DNA of 51,635 nt from Actinobacteria bacterium HGW-Actinobacteria-7 (GTDB lineage Bacteria; Actinomycetota; Coriobacteriia; Anaerosomatales; PHET01). Under the pieces are notes generated by a model, which did not search any database, was not told where the DNA came from, and worked only from the letters and a program-made list of their open reading frames with translations. A program made the position numbers and the translations under genes. How positions within the stretch are numbered: position 1 is the stretch's first letter; each line of letters starts with the position of its first letter. Shown here in pieces: positions 8,836-17,683 of the stretch. The stretch lies in contig PHET01000017.1 in assembly GCA_002841275.1 (NCBI GenBank), forward strand, positions 1 through 51,635. The letters are read 5' to 3'.

Positions 8836-10241
8836 CAGGGCTCCCTCCTGTGAGCCGGTCCGGCTCACGCGCAGCGCTCCCCCATCTTGTGGTCATGACC
8901 CGTTTCCCAGTCCGCGGTGGCGTCAAGACGCGGCTGGAGCCGGCGCTGGGCGCTGATGGCGCCTTCGAGCTGCACAGTGAACTCGCGCGCTACTGCGTGC
9001 ATCGGATGCACGCGACTGCGCTTTCCGGACTCGCAGAACTGCACGTGTCCGCAGACGGTGGCTCGGCCGCTTCGGTGAGGCGGTGGTTGGGACACGCGGT
9101 ACGTGTGCACCCGCAGTTCGGCGCGGACCTCGGGGCTCGGCTGGCGTACGCGGCGCGCGCCGCCTTGCGAGACGGGGCACCGGCGGTGGTGCTGGTGGGC
9201 TCGGACACGCCGGACCTTGGCCGCGAGCAGGTCTCGGCGGCGCTGGGACTGCTCGCGAGCAGTGATGTCGTTCTGGGGCCAGCGACCGACGGCGGCTACT
9301 ACCTCATCGCGATGAACGCTTCTGTGGCTGACCGGGCCGTTCCCGCGTTGCTGGAGTTGGTCACCATGCCCTGGGGCACGAGCCGCGTTCTCGATGCCAC
9401 GCTTGAGGCCGCTGCCGCCAGCGGGCTGAGCACAGCCCTCCTCGAACCGCTCTCGGATGTCGACCGGCCCGAGGATCTCACCGTCTGGGAGCAGATTCTG
9501 GCCCAGGAAGAGCAGCTCAGGGTGCAGCCACGGCTCTCGGTCGTCATTCCCGCGCTCAACGAGGCCGCCGAAATCGCGTCAGCCGTTCGCGGCGCCCATG
9601 CCACTGGGGCGATCGAGGTCATCGTGGCCGATGGCGGCAGCACCGATGCCACGGTCGACATCGCACGTAAGTGCGGAGCGATGGTCGTGCCGTCGTCCCG
9701 AGGTCGCGCTCGGCAGCTCAACGCGGGAGCCGACCACGCGAGCGGTGACGTCCTGATCTTCCTGCACGCAGACAGCCGATTGCCCGCAGATGCGCTCGAC
9801 CACATTGGCTCGGCACTGCGCGGCTCCGGTGTCGTGCTGGGTTCCTTCCGGTTCCGGGCAGGCGACCCGGCCCGCGCATTGGACCGGTTGATCACCTCTG
9901 CCGGCCGACTGCGGCAGCGCGTCTTCAAGCTTCCCTACGGCGATATGGCGCCATTCCTGCGACACCGGGACTTCGATGACCTTGGAGGCTTCCTCGACGT
10001 GCCCGTCATGGAGGACTACGAGTTCGCGCTGCGCTGCAAGCGGTTGGGCCTGCTGAGAACTGCCGGGGCCGACTGCGTCACGTCGGCACGCGCGTGGCAC
10101 GACCACGGACTGATACGCGTGACGTTGGTCAATGCCCGTGTGATTGCAGGCTACCGGCTGGGCGCCTCATTCGAGCGGCTCGCACGCTGGCGGGCGGGCA
10201 TCCTGGCACCGGGACCCGAGAAGCGCCCGGCCCGAATGTGA
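8832..10241 (+). CDS. Bifunctional glycosyltransferase: TIGR04282-like plus TIGR04283-like
   Basis: 469 residues if translation begins at TTG 8832, which overlaps the arsS-like stop as TTGA and has AGGGG 5 nt upstream; GTG 8850 or ATG 8895 are weaker alternatives. Domain 1 (about 18-225) is a DUF2064/TIGR04282 nucleotidyl- or glycosyltransferase: FPVRGGVKTRLEPALG, VGSDTPDLG, GPATDGGYYLIAM. Domain 2 (about 235-460) is a GT-A family 2 transferase of the TIGR04283 type: LSVVIPALNEAAEI, VADGGSTDAT, LIFLHADS, YGDMAPFLR, VMEDYEFALRCKR. These two families often occur side by side with ArsS; here they are one polypeptide. Translational coupling suggests one pathway that decorates or synthesises a glycosylated product. 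Confidence 0.85.
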   Translation: MTGLPPVSRSGSRAALPHLVVMTRFPVRGGVKTRLEPALGADGAFELHSELARYCVHRMHATALSGLAELHVSADGGSAASVRRWLGHAVRVHPQFGADLGARLAYAARAALRDGAPAVVLVGSDTPDLGREQVSAALGLLASSDVVLGPATDGGYYLIAMNASVADRAVPALLELVTMPWGTSRVLDATLEAAAASGLSTALLEPLSDVDRPEDLTVWEQILAQEEQLRVQPRLSVVIPALNEAAEIASAVRGAHATGAIEVIVADGGSTDATVDIARKCGAMVVPSSRGRARQLNAGADHASGDVLIFLHADSRLPADALDHIGSALRGSGVVLGSFRFRAGDPARALDRLITSAGRLRQRVFKLPYGDMAPFLRHRDFDDLGGFLDVPVMEDYEFALRCKRLGLLRTAGADCVTSARAWHDHGLIRVTLVNARVIAGYRLGASFERLARWRAGILAPGPEKRPARM

Positions 10242-10344
10242 CTCGCCTGTGGCAGGAAGGCACTGAACCTCCGCAGCACTTGTGCCGATAGTCACAGTGA
10301 AGGAGTCAGCAGCGAGCCGGCGCAACCCAAGGGGCTCCTTCACT
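10238..10344 (+). promoter_or_regulatory. Structured leader before histidine kinase gene (nested hairpins)
   Basis: GTGACT (10238-10243) pairs with AGTCAC (10290-10295), enclosing GGCAC (10259-10263) and GTGCC (10282-10286). A second hairpin follows at once: AGTGAAGGAG (10296-10305) with CTCCTTCACT (10335-10344). The right arm of the second hairpin ends one base before the GGAG ribosome site (10345-10348). The outer arm overlaps the glycosyltransferase stop. No T-tract follows, so this is not a simple terminator. I could not match it to a riboswitch class; c-di-GMP-I, cobalamin and ydaO patterns do not fit. Confidence 0.4.
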
Positions 10345-10354
10345 GGAGTCGTTC

Positions 10355-12367
10355 GTGCCTGTGACAACGTTCATCAAGTCGATGTCCATAAAGAGCCGCA
10401 CCGCCATCACAGTACTGGTGGCAATCGCGTGCGGCCTGTCCTACGTACTCATCTCGCTTGAGACCGCGTACAACAACAACCTCGACGAGCAAGCACGCGC
10501 CGCGGTGACCCATGCCGAACAGGCGCTCGAGGTCGTTCAGACCGAGGACACCGCCCGACTTGCGGCCGCCAGCGAGGCGCTGGCGTCGCGCTCGGACCTG
10601 ATTGAGGCCGTCGAAGCTCAGGACCGCAAACTCCTGCTCGAACGGGCTGCGCCGGTCTTCGAGCGGCTGCGCAGGGACCACGGCCTTACGCACCTGTACT
10701 TCATCTCGCCAAAGGGCGAAGTCCTGTTGCGCGTCCACAAACCGGGTGAATACGGCGACCTTCTGAACCGTGCGACGTTCCTGCGCACGAAGGCGACCGG
10801 CAGGCCCTCCGGCGGACTCGAGTTGGGCAAGACCGCCTTTGCCCTGCGCTACGTCATGCCGCTCTACGCTGCGGAAAGCTCGGCAACACCGCCGAGCGCG
10901 GCGGGCCGGCAGCTTATCGGGTATATGGAACTCGCACAGGACATCCCCCAATACCTGCAGATCATGAGCACCCACACGAGCGACGATTACACGTTCGTGC
11001 TCCGCAAGAGCGACCTTGACCGCAATGTCTGGGCGAACATGCGACAGGCTGCGGGACAGCGGGACGACTGGAACGACGACGCCAAGTACATCATCGCCTC
11101 GTCGACAACCTCGAACCGCGACGCCAAGGCGTGGATCCGGGACTACGCAAACCAGCTGGAAAACCCGCTCGCGGCCCCGCTGGTGGAGTCGAGCGGCGGA
11201 TCGGTGGTCGCCCGGGGCGCCTTCCTGGTGAGAGACGAGTTCGGTGGCAACACGGGCATCATGCTTGTGCGACACGACCTCTCGGCGGCCGCGTCCGAGT
11301 TGAGGGCGATCGGTTCGGGTGTCGCGTTCGCCGCGACCACGACGGCCGTTGTGCTCACGCTGCTCCTCATTCTGCTTCTCAACGTGCTCGTATTCCGGCG
11401 CCTGGAGCGCATGAAGGCCAAGATGAACGAAACGGTCGCCAACTTGGGCGGTCCGGCCATGATCATCTACGACGAAGACGTACACGTCGACGAGATCACG
11501 CGCTTCGAACACCAGCTCGAAGTCTATGGCGAGCATCTCGAGGACATCATCGAAGAGCGCACCGTGGACCTCCAGCTCACGAACAGAGAACTCGTGAAGG
11601 CGAATGAGTCCAAGAGCCGGCTTCTGGCCAACATGAGCCACGAGCTGCGTACGCCGCTGAACTCGATCATCGGCTACACCGGCGTGATTCTTCAGGGCCT
11701 CGCAGGCCCGCTCACTGACGAACAGCGCAAGCAACTGGGATTCGTTGCGCGGTCCGGCAAGCAGCTGCTGGGGCTGATCGAAGACATTCTCGACCTCTCA
11801 CGTATCGAAGCCGGAACCATCAGCCTTCACCCGAGCGAGTTCCAGCTCAAGGAACTCGTGGACGGCGTGATGGCTGACGCCGCCAATGGCGCCGAGCGCC
11901 GCGGCCTCCGGCTTGTGTTGGACGAGAGCCCTACAGACGTAACGCTCAACACCGACGAGAACCGGCTGGCTCAGGTACTCCGGAACCTCATCGACAATGC
12001 CATCAAGTACACCCAAGAAGGTGCGGTGACCGTACAAGCCCGTGTGATCGAGGGACGCTGCGTGCGTTTCTCTGTGACCGACACCGGCGTGGGCATCAGG
12101 CCCGAGCATCAGGAGTGGATCTTCCGAGCGTTCACTCAGACCGACGAGGCCGCTGCCCACCGGGTAGGAGGCGTCGGACTCGGGTTGTCGATCTGCCGCT
12201 TGCTGGTGCGCGCGCTTGGCGGAACTATCTTCGTAGCGAGCGCCGAGGGCGAAGGTTCGACCTTCTCGGTCACGGTCCCGCTGGTGCTGGGTTCCACTCA
12301 GAATGTGCAGTGGGCCGAGGATGCCGAGGAACCCGACACTCCGGAGGAGCGCGCGGTAGCCGGCTAG
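10355..12367 (+). CDS. Membrane sensor histidine kinase with extracytoplasmic sensor
   Basis: 670 residues from GTG 10355 (GGAG 6 nt upstream). TM1 (about 15-32), an extracytoplasmic region of about 270 residues with YFISPKGEVLLRVHKP typical of double-Cache sensors, TM2 near 325-347, a coiled linker ending EERTVDLQLTNRELVKANE, HisKA with phospho-accepting H429 in MSHELRTPLNS, then HATPase with N box DNAIKYT, G1 DTGVGI, and GVGLGLSICRLL. All catalytic boxes are intact. No response regulator is adjacent on this strand; the convergent kinase downstream has a very similar HisKA, so both may feed a regulator encoded elsewhere. Confidence 0.9.
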   Translation: MPVTTFIKSMSIKSRTAITVLVAIACGLSYVLISLETAYNNNLDEQARAAVTHAEQALEVVQTEDTARLAAASEALASRSDLIEAVEAQDRKLLLERAAPVFERLRRDHGLTHLYFISPKGEVLLRVHKPGEYGDLLNRATFLRTKATGRPSGGLELGKTAFALRYVMPLYAAESSATPPSAAGRQLIGYMELAQDIPQYLQIMSTHTSDDYTFVLRKSDLDRNVWANMRQAAGQRDDWNDDAKYIIASSTTSNRDAKAWIRDYANQLENPLAAPLVESSGGSVVARGAFLVRDEFGGNTGIMLVRHDLSAAASELRAIGSGVAFAATTTAVVLTLLLILLLNVLVFRRLERMKAKMNETVANLGGPAMIIYDEDVHVDEITRFEHQLEVYGEHLEDIIEERTVDLQLTNRELVKANESKSRLLANMSHELRTPLNSIIGYTGVILQGLAGPLTDEQRKQLGFVARSGKQLLGLIEDILDLSRIEAGTISLHPSEFQLKELVDGVMADAANGAERRGLRLVLDESPTDVTLNTDENRLAQVLRNLIDNAIKYTQEGAVTVQARVIEGRCVRFSVTDTGVGIRPEHQEWIFRAFTQTDEAAAHRVGGVGLGLSICRLLVRALGGTIFVASAEGEGSTFSVTVPLVLGSTQNVQWAEDAEEPDTPEERAVAG

Positions 12368-12380
12368 CCGCGGATTTGCG

Positions 12381-13673
12381 TCACTGAGCCTCGGGACCAG
12401 CGGGCCGTCTCCCGGGAAGCAGGCACCCTTCCTCGAGATTCGGGACCCTGAACGTGAACGTGGAGCCCACGCCCACTTGGCTTTCCACCGTCAGTTCCGC
12501 TCCGATCGCCTCGGCGAGCCGTGCCGAGATGGCGAGCCCCAGCCCGATTCCTTCGCTGAGTGCGCCTTCCGGCCGCGGGAGTTGCCGGAACTCGTGCCAG
12601 ATGATGTCGATGTCCGATGCTGCGATACCCTGGCCCGTGTCGATGACCTTGACGACAATGCCACCACGATCGTCGGGGTCCGCGTGGACGGTCACTCCCC
12701 CTGCCGAGGAGTACTTCAGCCCGTTCTCGATGAGGTTCGTGAGGACCTGTGTCACCTTGCCGGGGTCGCTGTAGATGACAGGGCACTCGTCGCAGATGCG
12801 CTCCGTCAGGACCAGCCCGCGCCGCTTGGCCTCGTGCTCGAGCATGTGCACCGCTCGGCGGACGACATCGCCACCGTTGAAACTCTCGCAGTCGACCTCG
12901 ATCGATCCCTGCTCGATCCGGGAGTAGTTGAGCACTTCATTGATCAATGTCAGCAGGTGCTTTCCCGAATCGTTGATCATCGACAGCTGCCGAATGGCCT
13001 CCTCGGTCATATCTCCGGCGTGACCCTGCAACATCACGCCGCTGAACCCGATGATCGAGTTGAGCGGCGTGCGCAGCTCGTGACTCATCTTGGCGAGGAA
13101 CCGGTTTCGCACATCAGCGGCCTCGCGCAGGTGGATAACGGTCTCGCTCAATGCCGCGGTGCGTCGCTCCACTTCGAATTCGAGCTGCCGGCGATGGTCC
13201 TCTAGCAGCTTCGCGGTGCGCTTCCGCTCGGTTATGTCACGACCGATGACGACCACGTAGTGCCCGCCGCCGAAGTCGACGTGCCGTGCCGAGATCTCGT
13301 AGGCGATCGCCGGTGTCCCCAAGGTGCTCTCAGCCACGAGTCGCATGCCCTCGCCCGCAAGGAGCGGATCGATTGAACGGAGCAGCGCCTCAGGGAGCAC
13401 CTCATGGATGTCTCGCCCCGCGAGATCGCCTTTCGGCACACCCAGGACGCGCGCCGCGGCGTCGTTGGCGTCGGCGACGCTCCCGTCGGTCACCGAGACC
13501 ACGAGGATCAGGTCAGGCACCTCGTCGAGCAGGGCGCGGAACCGCTCCTGCTCGGCCATCTGCTCCACCAACTCGGGGTAGTAGCTCTTCTGCGCCGAGT
13601 TCTCACCCAGACCGATGACGCGCGCCCGTAGCTCGTCCCACTCGGCGTAGTCGCTCTCAGAACGCCGCTTCAT
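12381..13673 (-). CDS. Soluble PAS histidine kinase
   Basis: 430 residues from ATG 13673, with GAGGCG 4 nt upstream and a 17-bp overlap with the end of the alcohol dehydrogenase gene. A PAS domain (about 43-150: LLDEVPDLILVVS, ANDAAARVLGVP, GRDITERKR) is followed by a coiled coil, HisKA with H198 in KMSHELRTPLNS, and HATPase with ENGLKYS, DTGQGI and GIGLGLAISARL. No transmembrane helix is seen. The overlap implies co-expression with the dehydrogenase, so the PAS domain may sense redox state or a metabolite tied to that enzyme; this is inference. No partner regulator is adjacent. Confidence 0.88.
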   Translation of the reverse strand: MKRRSESDYAEWDELRARVIGLGENSAQKSYYPELVEQMAEQERFRALLDEVPDLILVVSVTDGSVADANDAAARVLGVPKGDLAGRDIHEVLPEALLRSIDPLLAGEGMRLVAESTLGTPAIAYEISARHVDFGGGHYVVVIGRDITERKRTAKLLEDHRRQLEFEVERRTAALSETVIHLREAADVRNRFLAKMSHELRTPLNSIIGFSGVMLQGHAGDMTEEAIRQLSMINDSGKHLLTLINEVLNYSRIEQGSIEVDCESFNGGDVVRRAVHMLEHEAKRRGLVLTERICDECPVIYSDPGKVTQVLTNLIENGLKYSSAGGVTVHADPDDRGGIVVKVIDTGQGIAASDIDIIWHEFRQLPRPEGALSEGIGLGLAISARLAEAIGAELTVESQVGVGSTFTFRVPNLEEGCLLPGRRPAGPEAQ

Positions 13674-14823
13674 AGATCGCCTCGATATCTTCCTGTTGCG
13701 GCCTGCGGGGGTTGGTGACCATACACGCGTCACCCATCGCGGTTTCCGCGAGAAGCGGCAAATCTGCTCGGGTGACGCCGAGCGATGAAAGTGAGTCGAC
13801 GACACCGATGCCATGCCGGAAGAGATGCAAGCGCTCGGATATCGCCTGCGGCTCAACATCCGTCGCCGAGTCTATGGCGATTCCCATGGCACGCGCGAGC
13901 TGCACCCGGCGCCCTGCCGAGAACACCGGAAGGTTGAAGTTGAGAACGTGCTCGAGCAGCAGGGCGTTGCACTCACCGTGCGGCAAGTCGAGCTTGCCGC
14001 CCAAGGCATGCGCCATGGCGTGCGTGGCGCCCAGACTGGCGTTAGAGAAAGCGAGACCAGCCTCGAGGCTGGCAAGCGCCATCCCCGTTCGGGACTCGAT
14101 GCTCAGCGGGTCGTCCATACACGGCTCCAGCCAGCGAAAGACCCCCTCGATCGCCCGCAGAGCGCACAGGTCCGTGATCTCCCAGCTCGCGTTGGAGCTG
14201 AATGCCTCGACCGCGTGAACCAGCGCATCAAGCCCGGTCGCTGCTGTCAGATCAGCCGGCATGGTCACAAGCGTCTCAGCGTCGATGAGCGCCACATCCG
14301 GCACCAGGGCCTTGCTCACGAGCGCGATCTTCACATCGCGGTGCTCGTCGGTGATGATGCAGAACTGCGAGACGTCCGCGGCGGTTCCGGCCGTTGTGGG
14401 AACGCAGACCAGCGGCGGCATAGGAATCGGTATGCGATCGACACCCTCATACACCAGGATGTCGCCTCCGTTGCTCACGACGACGCAGATGCCCTTCGCG
14501 CAGTCCATCGGGCTGCCACCACCCACCGCTACGACAGCCTGGCATCCGTGGGCGCGGTACTCCTCGGCACCGCGCATCGCTTCGTGCGAGCGGGGGTTGG
14601 GCGTGACGTCGGTGTAGAGCGTGGTCTCGATGCCGGCGTCCGCAAGGGAGGCCATGACCGCATCGGTCCAACCGGCCTCGCACACACCCGGGTCCGACAC
14701 GACCAGAACCTTCTTGGCCCCGAAGTTGGCCGTGTAGCGGCCCGCGAGGCCCCTCGCATCAACCCCGAACACGAACTCGGGGGCTACGAACTTCCGCATC
14801 TCCTGCACTGATCGCGTGACCAC
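13657..14823 (-). CDS. Iron-containing alcohol dehydrogenase
   Basis: 388 residues, normal for the family. Start is GTG 14823 with AAGGTGG 4 nt upstream. The NAD-binding GGGSPMDCAKGI (about 103-114) and the metal-binding region GLDALVHAVEAFSSNA plus ATHAMAHALGG and LPHGECNALLLEHVL (His residues that hold Fe) are present. The family reduces aldehydes or oxidises short alcohols, diols or 1,3-propanediol with NAD(P). Member of a minus-strand run from dipeptidase through DUF1611 and YbjN-like genes; the downstream PAS kinase overlaps its end. Specific substrate not determinable. Confidence 0.9.
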   Translation of the reverse strand: MVTRSVQEMRKFVAPEFVFGVDARGLAGRYTANFGAKKVLVVSDPGVCEAGWTDAVMASLADAGIETTLYTDVTPNPRSHEAMRGAEEYRAHGCQAVVAVGGGSPMDCAKGICVVVSNGGDILVYEGVDRIPIPMPPLVCVPTTAGTAADVSQFCIITDEHRDVKIALVSKALVPDVALIDAETLVTMPADLTAATGLDALVHAVEAFSSNASWEITDLCALRAIEGVFRWLEPCMDDPLSIESRTGMALASLEAGLAFSNASLGATHAMAHALGGKLDLPHGECNALLLEHVLNFNLPVFSAGRRVQLARAMGIAIDSATDVEPQAISERLHLFRHGIGVVDSLSSLGVTRADLPLLAETAMGDACMVTNPRRPQQEDIEAIYEAAF

Positions 14824-14904
14824 GTTCCCACCTTCTTCAACGGGGATCTGTGATGCCTATACCCGCCGTGCACCGCGCGCCCGAATCAACAGGCGCTACC
14901 ATTC

Positions 14905-15357
14905 CTACGCATCCGCCGAGTCGGAAGCCGTTCCCAAAGCATGATGCAGGATCTCAGCCACCCGAGTGAGTGTCATCACCAGCTCTGCCGAGGAGAGCCC
15001 CGCCTGGTCAACCAACCGATCGTGATCCCACACCGCGCGGTAGTTCTGCAGGTCGGCGGGATCCTGATAGATGAAGTTGCGCACCAGCAGAAAACGCTCG
15101 TTGAACGCGTTTGCGGATTTCACCGCCAGGTCGTACGGCGTCTCATCGGGGTCGAGTTCCCGCGCGGTCCATATCTTGATCGCGTGTTGCTCAGGATGGG
15201 CGTCGATGAGAAACGGGATTCCGCCCATGTCGACCACGATGTTGTTCATGCCTTCAGGGCCGGGTCCAACCGGTACCTGGGCCTCGTCGAAGAGTGCAGT
15301 GAGCTTCTCGGCACTCAGTTCGTCGCCGGGCACCGTCAACTTCGTCTTTTCGGCCAT
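14905..15357 (-). CDS. YbjN-like (type III secretion chaperone fold) protein
   Basis: 150 residues from ATG 15357; GGAG lies about 12 nt upstream with AAGAG nearer. The N-terminus LTVPGDELSAEKLTALFDEA, then NNIVVDMGGIPFLIDAHPEQ and ANAFNERFLLVRNFIYQD, follow the YbjN domain pattern (bacterial sensory transduction regulator fold, PF10722). Members are small proteins of unclear function that bind partners. It lies between the DUF1611 and dehydrogenase genes with gaps under 90 bp and is likely in the same transcript. Assignment is by pattern and only moderately sure. Confidence 0.6.
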   Translation of the reverse strand: MAEKTKLTVPGDELSAEKLTALFDEAQVPVGPGPEGMNNIVVDMGGIPFLIDAHPEQHAIKIWTARELDPDETPYDLAVKSANAFNERFLLVRNFIYQDPADLQNYRAVWDHDRLVDQAGLSSAELVMTLTRVAEILHHALGTASDSADA

Positions 15358-15442
15358 CTCTTAGCTCGCCTCCGTTGGAATCATGACTACCAAGTGATGG
15401 TCGCACGATTGGCAGAGGATTCCCAGCGGCGCGCGCTGCGGA

Positions 15443-16522
15443 TCACCTCTCCAGCTCAGGAAACGCGCGTAGCACCATGTCGACCAGCCGTTGCGGCGAC
15501 CTCGTGAGCGCATCGGTGGCAGGGATGCCGAGGAGGTCCTCGTAGTGCACGATGGCCTCGGAGACTTCGTCGTCGGTCATGCTCTCGTGGTTGATGGTCA
15601 GCCCGATCACGGTGGTATCGGCGAAGGCCTGGATCAGGTCGATCTCGCTCGAAGGCGACGGCATCTTCAGGTCCGGGAAGTCGCCCAGCGACGTTCGGGC
15701 CGGTGCATGCTGAAGGATGACGGCCTGAGGCTGCGATCCGCGCAGGATGAACACCGAGGAGAGATACGCGGGGTGGCTTAGCGCGCCTTGCCCCTCGATG
15801 ATGAGCACATCCGGGCGTTCGTTCTCATACGCCTCGAGTACCGTGGCCTCCATCTCGCCCGAGCAGAACTGACCGGGAATGGCGTCAAGCGCAACTCCGT
15901 ACCGGGCGCCCTGGATGATGCCGGTCTGCCCGGTCGCGACAAAGACCGCATTTATCCCGTAGTCGTGGAGCGCGCGAGTCAGCACCTCAGCGGTCGTGCG
16001 CTTGCCGATAGCGCTGTCGGTGCCCAGCACGGCGATCCGCGGGCACGACACGTCGAAGATACGGCCGGTGAACAACCGGAGGTGCTTCTTGTCGCGCGGG
16101 CGGCGCACGTCGATCAGCTTCACGCCGTGCAAGGTGGCCGCAATCACGAACGCCGGATCGTCGTTCAGGAATTCGTGAAGCCCGTTGACGATGTCCATCC
16201 CGCGCTCGATGGCCTCGAACACCACACCGCGCTCGAAGGGAGAAAGCAGGCCGCTGGCGGGTGCCTTCCCAAAGATGAAGACGTCAGGAACGACTCCCGC
16301 CAGATCGATTGCAGCGCCCAAGTCGGAGCAGATGGGGATTCCGCTGGGCCCGTCGCCCAGCACGTCTCCGGTATCGAGCCCTGTCTTGGTGCTGTCGATG
16401 ACCGAGAGGATCCGGTACTTCTCGGAATGGCGGGCCAGACCGTTGGCCGTCTTGCCATCCTGCGTGCCGAAATTGCCTTCGCAGAAGACTACAGCAGTAG
16501 CGTCATTTGAATCGGGGGGCAT
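15443..16522 (-). CDS. DUF1611 family protein (DgcN-like, D-glutamate N-acetyltransferase candidate)
   Basis: 359 residues from ATG 16522 with a perfect GGAGG 6 nt upstream; the frame goes 15 codons further without an RBS. N-terminal Rossmann-like half has VVFCEGNFGTQDGKTANGL, the C-terminal half a P-loop AVLGTDSAIGKRTTAEVLTR and EGQGALSHPAYLS, the defining layout of DUF1611. Characterised members (DgcN) N-acetylate D-glutamate, working with the racemase DgcA. No dgcA homologue is adjacent; an M19 dipeptidase is. I infer a role in handling D-amino acids from cell-wall peptides, at modest confidence. Confidence 0.75.
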   Translation of the reverse strand: MPPDSNDATAVVFCEGNFGTQDGKTANGLARHSEKYRILSVIDSTKTGLDTGDVLGDGPSGIPICSDLGAAIDLAGVVPDVFIFGKAPASGLLSPFERGVVFEAIERGMDIVNGLHEFLNDDPAFVIAATLHGVKLIDVRRPRDKKHLRLFTGRIFDVSCPRIAVLGTDSAIGKRTTAEVLTRALHDYGINAVFVATGQTGIIQGARYGVALDAIPGQFCSGEMEATVLEAYENERPDVLIIEGQGALSHPAYLSSVFILRGSQPQAVILQHAPARTSLGDFPDLKMPSPSSEIDLIQAFADTTVIGLTINHESMTDDEVSEAIVHYEDLLGIPATDALTRSPQRLVDMVLRAFPELER

Positions 16523-16615
16523 TGAATTCCTCCAGAGGGGGATGCTTTGGGCGTACAGAAATGGCACCCCAACGCGATACCCACCTGCCGGGTGTATTCC
16601 CTCAAAGAGTGTTCG

Positions 16616-17593
16616 CTACTCCGCCGCAGGCAATTGGGCGCAAAGGAAGTCATATGCGTTGGCAAACGCGAACTTCTCGGCAAGGTCCGCACCGTAGATA
16701 CTCTCGACGGCTTCGAGGAGGCGCACGAGCGCGGTGTGGTCGCCCAGTTCGCCCATCGCAGCCACTCCCCAGTCGCTGCCAATCGACACGGCGCTCTCGC
16801 CCGCGAGCGACGCTATCCTGTCGATATGCTGCAAGGCCTCGTTGACGGACCCACTCCCCAGAAAGTCCGGATCGAACGCCAGCCCGATAAGGCCACCGTG
16901 CTGGCCCAGTGCCAGCAGTTGGTCATCGGTCAGGCCACGCGGGTGGTCCCCGATCGCTCGGCAGAACGAATGCGTCACCAGAAGCGGCGGCTCGAACAGC
17001 TCGAGTGTCTCGTAGTAGCCCGCCTCGTTGAGGTGCGCGAGATCGAGCATCAGCGGGCTCTGCGCGAGCGAGCGAACCAGCTTCCGACCAACCGGCTTGA
17101 GCGGCGCGGTCTTGTCGTCGTAGCAGCTGTACCCATAGTCAGTCTCGTAGTTCCAGGTCAGCCCCAGGCTACGCAGGGAGTGCTGGCTCCACAGCGTATC
17201 GAGGCTGTCGGGCCCGATACCAGGGAGGTGGAAGCCTTCCGAGTGGGGCAGGACGCCTGTGCGGGGGTCGTCGGCATCGAGGTCCGCAACGGTGGTCACC
17301 AAGCGCAGCGACGAGCTACAGGTCTCAAGCAACCCGGCGTGAGCATCAAGCTGGTCGAGGAGCGAACTGTCCTCGGTAAGGGGGTACAGCGACGACCAGA
17401 TGACCTGTGCGCGAGAGGGGCCCTCGAGGTATGTCGAGCCGTAGACCGGGAAGTCGCCAGCAAGGCGCTGCACACCGGACAACATGTCCTGGTGCAGGTC
17501 GATGATCCTTGGCTTCCGAGAAGGGTCGCGATCCGCCAACACTGGCACCTGCACCGTCTGCAACGTAGGGACGTGCCTATAGCCAGCGTACAC
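16616..17593 (-). CDS. Membrane-dipeptidase-like zinc hydrolase (peptidase M19)
   Basis: 325 residues. The frame begins with GTG 17593, which has only a weak GGAAG site; the true start could lie up to 20 codons in. The M19 signature is visible: IIDLHQDML with the HxD metal ligands, LGLTWNYE, LMLDLAHLNEAGYYE and LLVTHSFCRAIGDHPRGLTD, then IGSDWG near the end. M19 enzymes cleave dipeptides, including those with D-residues. It precedes the DUF1611 gene by 93 bp on the same strand, making a D-amino-acid salvage pair plausible. Divergent from cheB with 90 bp between starts. Confidence 0.85.
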   Translation of the reverse strand: MYAGYRHVPTLQTVQVPVLADRDPSRKPRIIDLHQDMLSGVQRLAGDFPVYGSTYLEGPSRAQVIWSSLYPLTEDSSLLDQLDAHAGLLETCSSSLRLVTTVADLDADDPRTGVLPHSEGFHLPGIGPDSLDTLWSQHSLRSLGLTWNYETDYGYSCYDDKTAPLKPVGRKLVRSLAQSPLMLDLAHLNEAGYYETLELFEPPLLVTHSFCRAIGDHPRGLTDDQLLALGQHGGLIGLAFDPDFLGSGSVNEALQHIDRIASLAGESAVSIGSDWGVAAMGELGDHTALVRLLEAVESIYGADLAEKFAFANAYDFLCAQLPAAE

Positions 17594-17683
17594 GCTTCCG
17601 GTGCTGCTTGGGGGTGCCCGTTAAAGGACTCGCCCGCGGGTGCCGAGACTGTAGTCGTGCACTCAACAGCGAAAGTGGGGGAA

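Noticed and set aside
10238-10344. Riboswitch of a known class
   Set aside because: Conserved cores of c-di-GMP-I, cobalamin, ydaO and glycine aptamers are absent.
10340-11734. Long minus-strand open frame across the first histidine kinase
   Set aside because: Shadow of the kinase; no motif, skewed composition.
16547-17683. Upstream extension of the cheB reading frame
   Set aside because: Runs antisense through the M19 dipeptidase, which has clear family motifs; a good RBS and ATG at 17684 start CheB.
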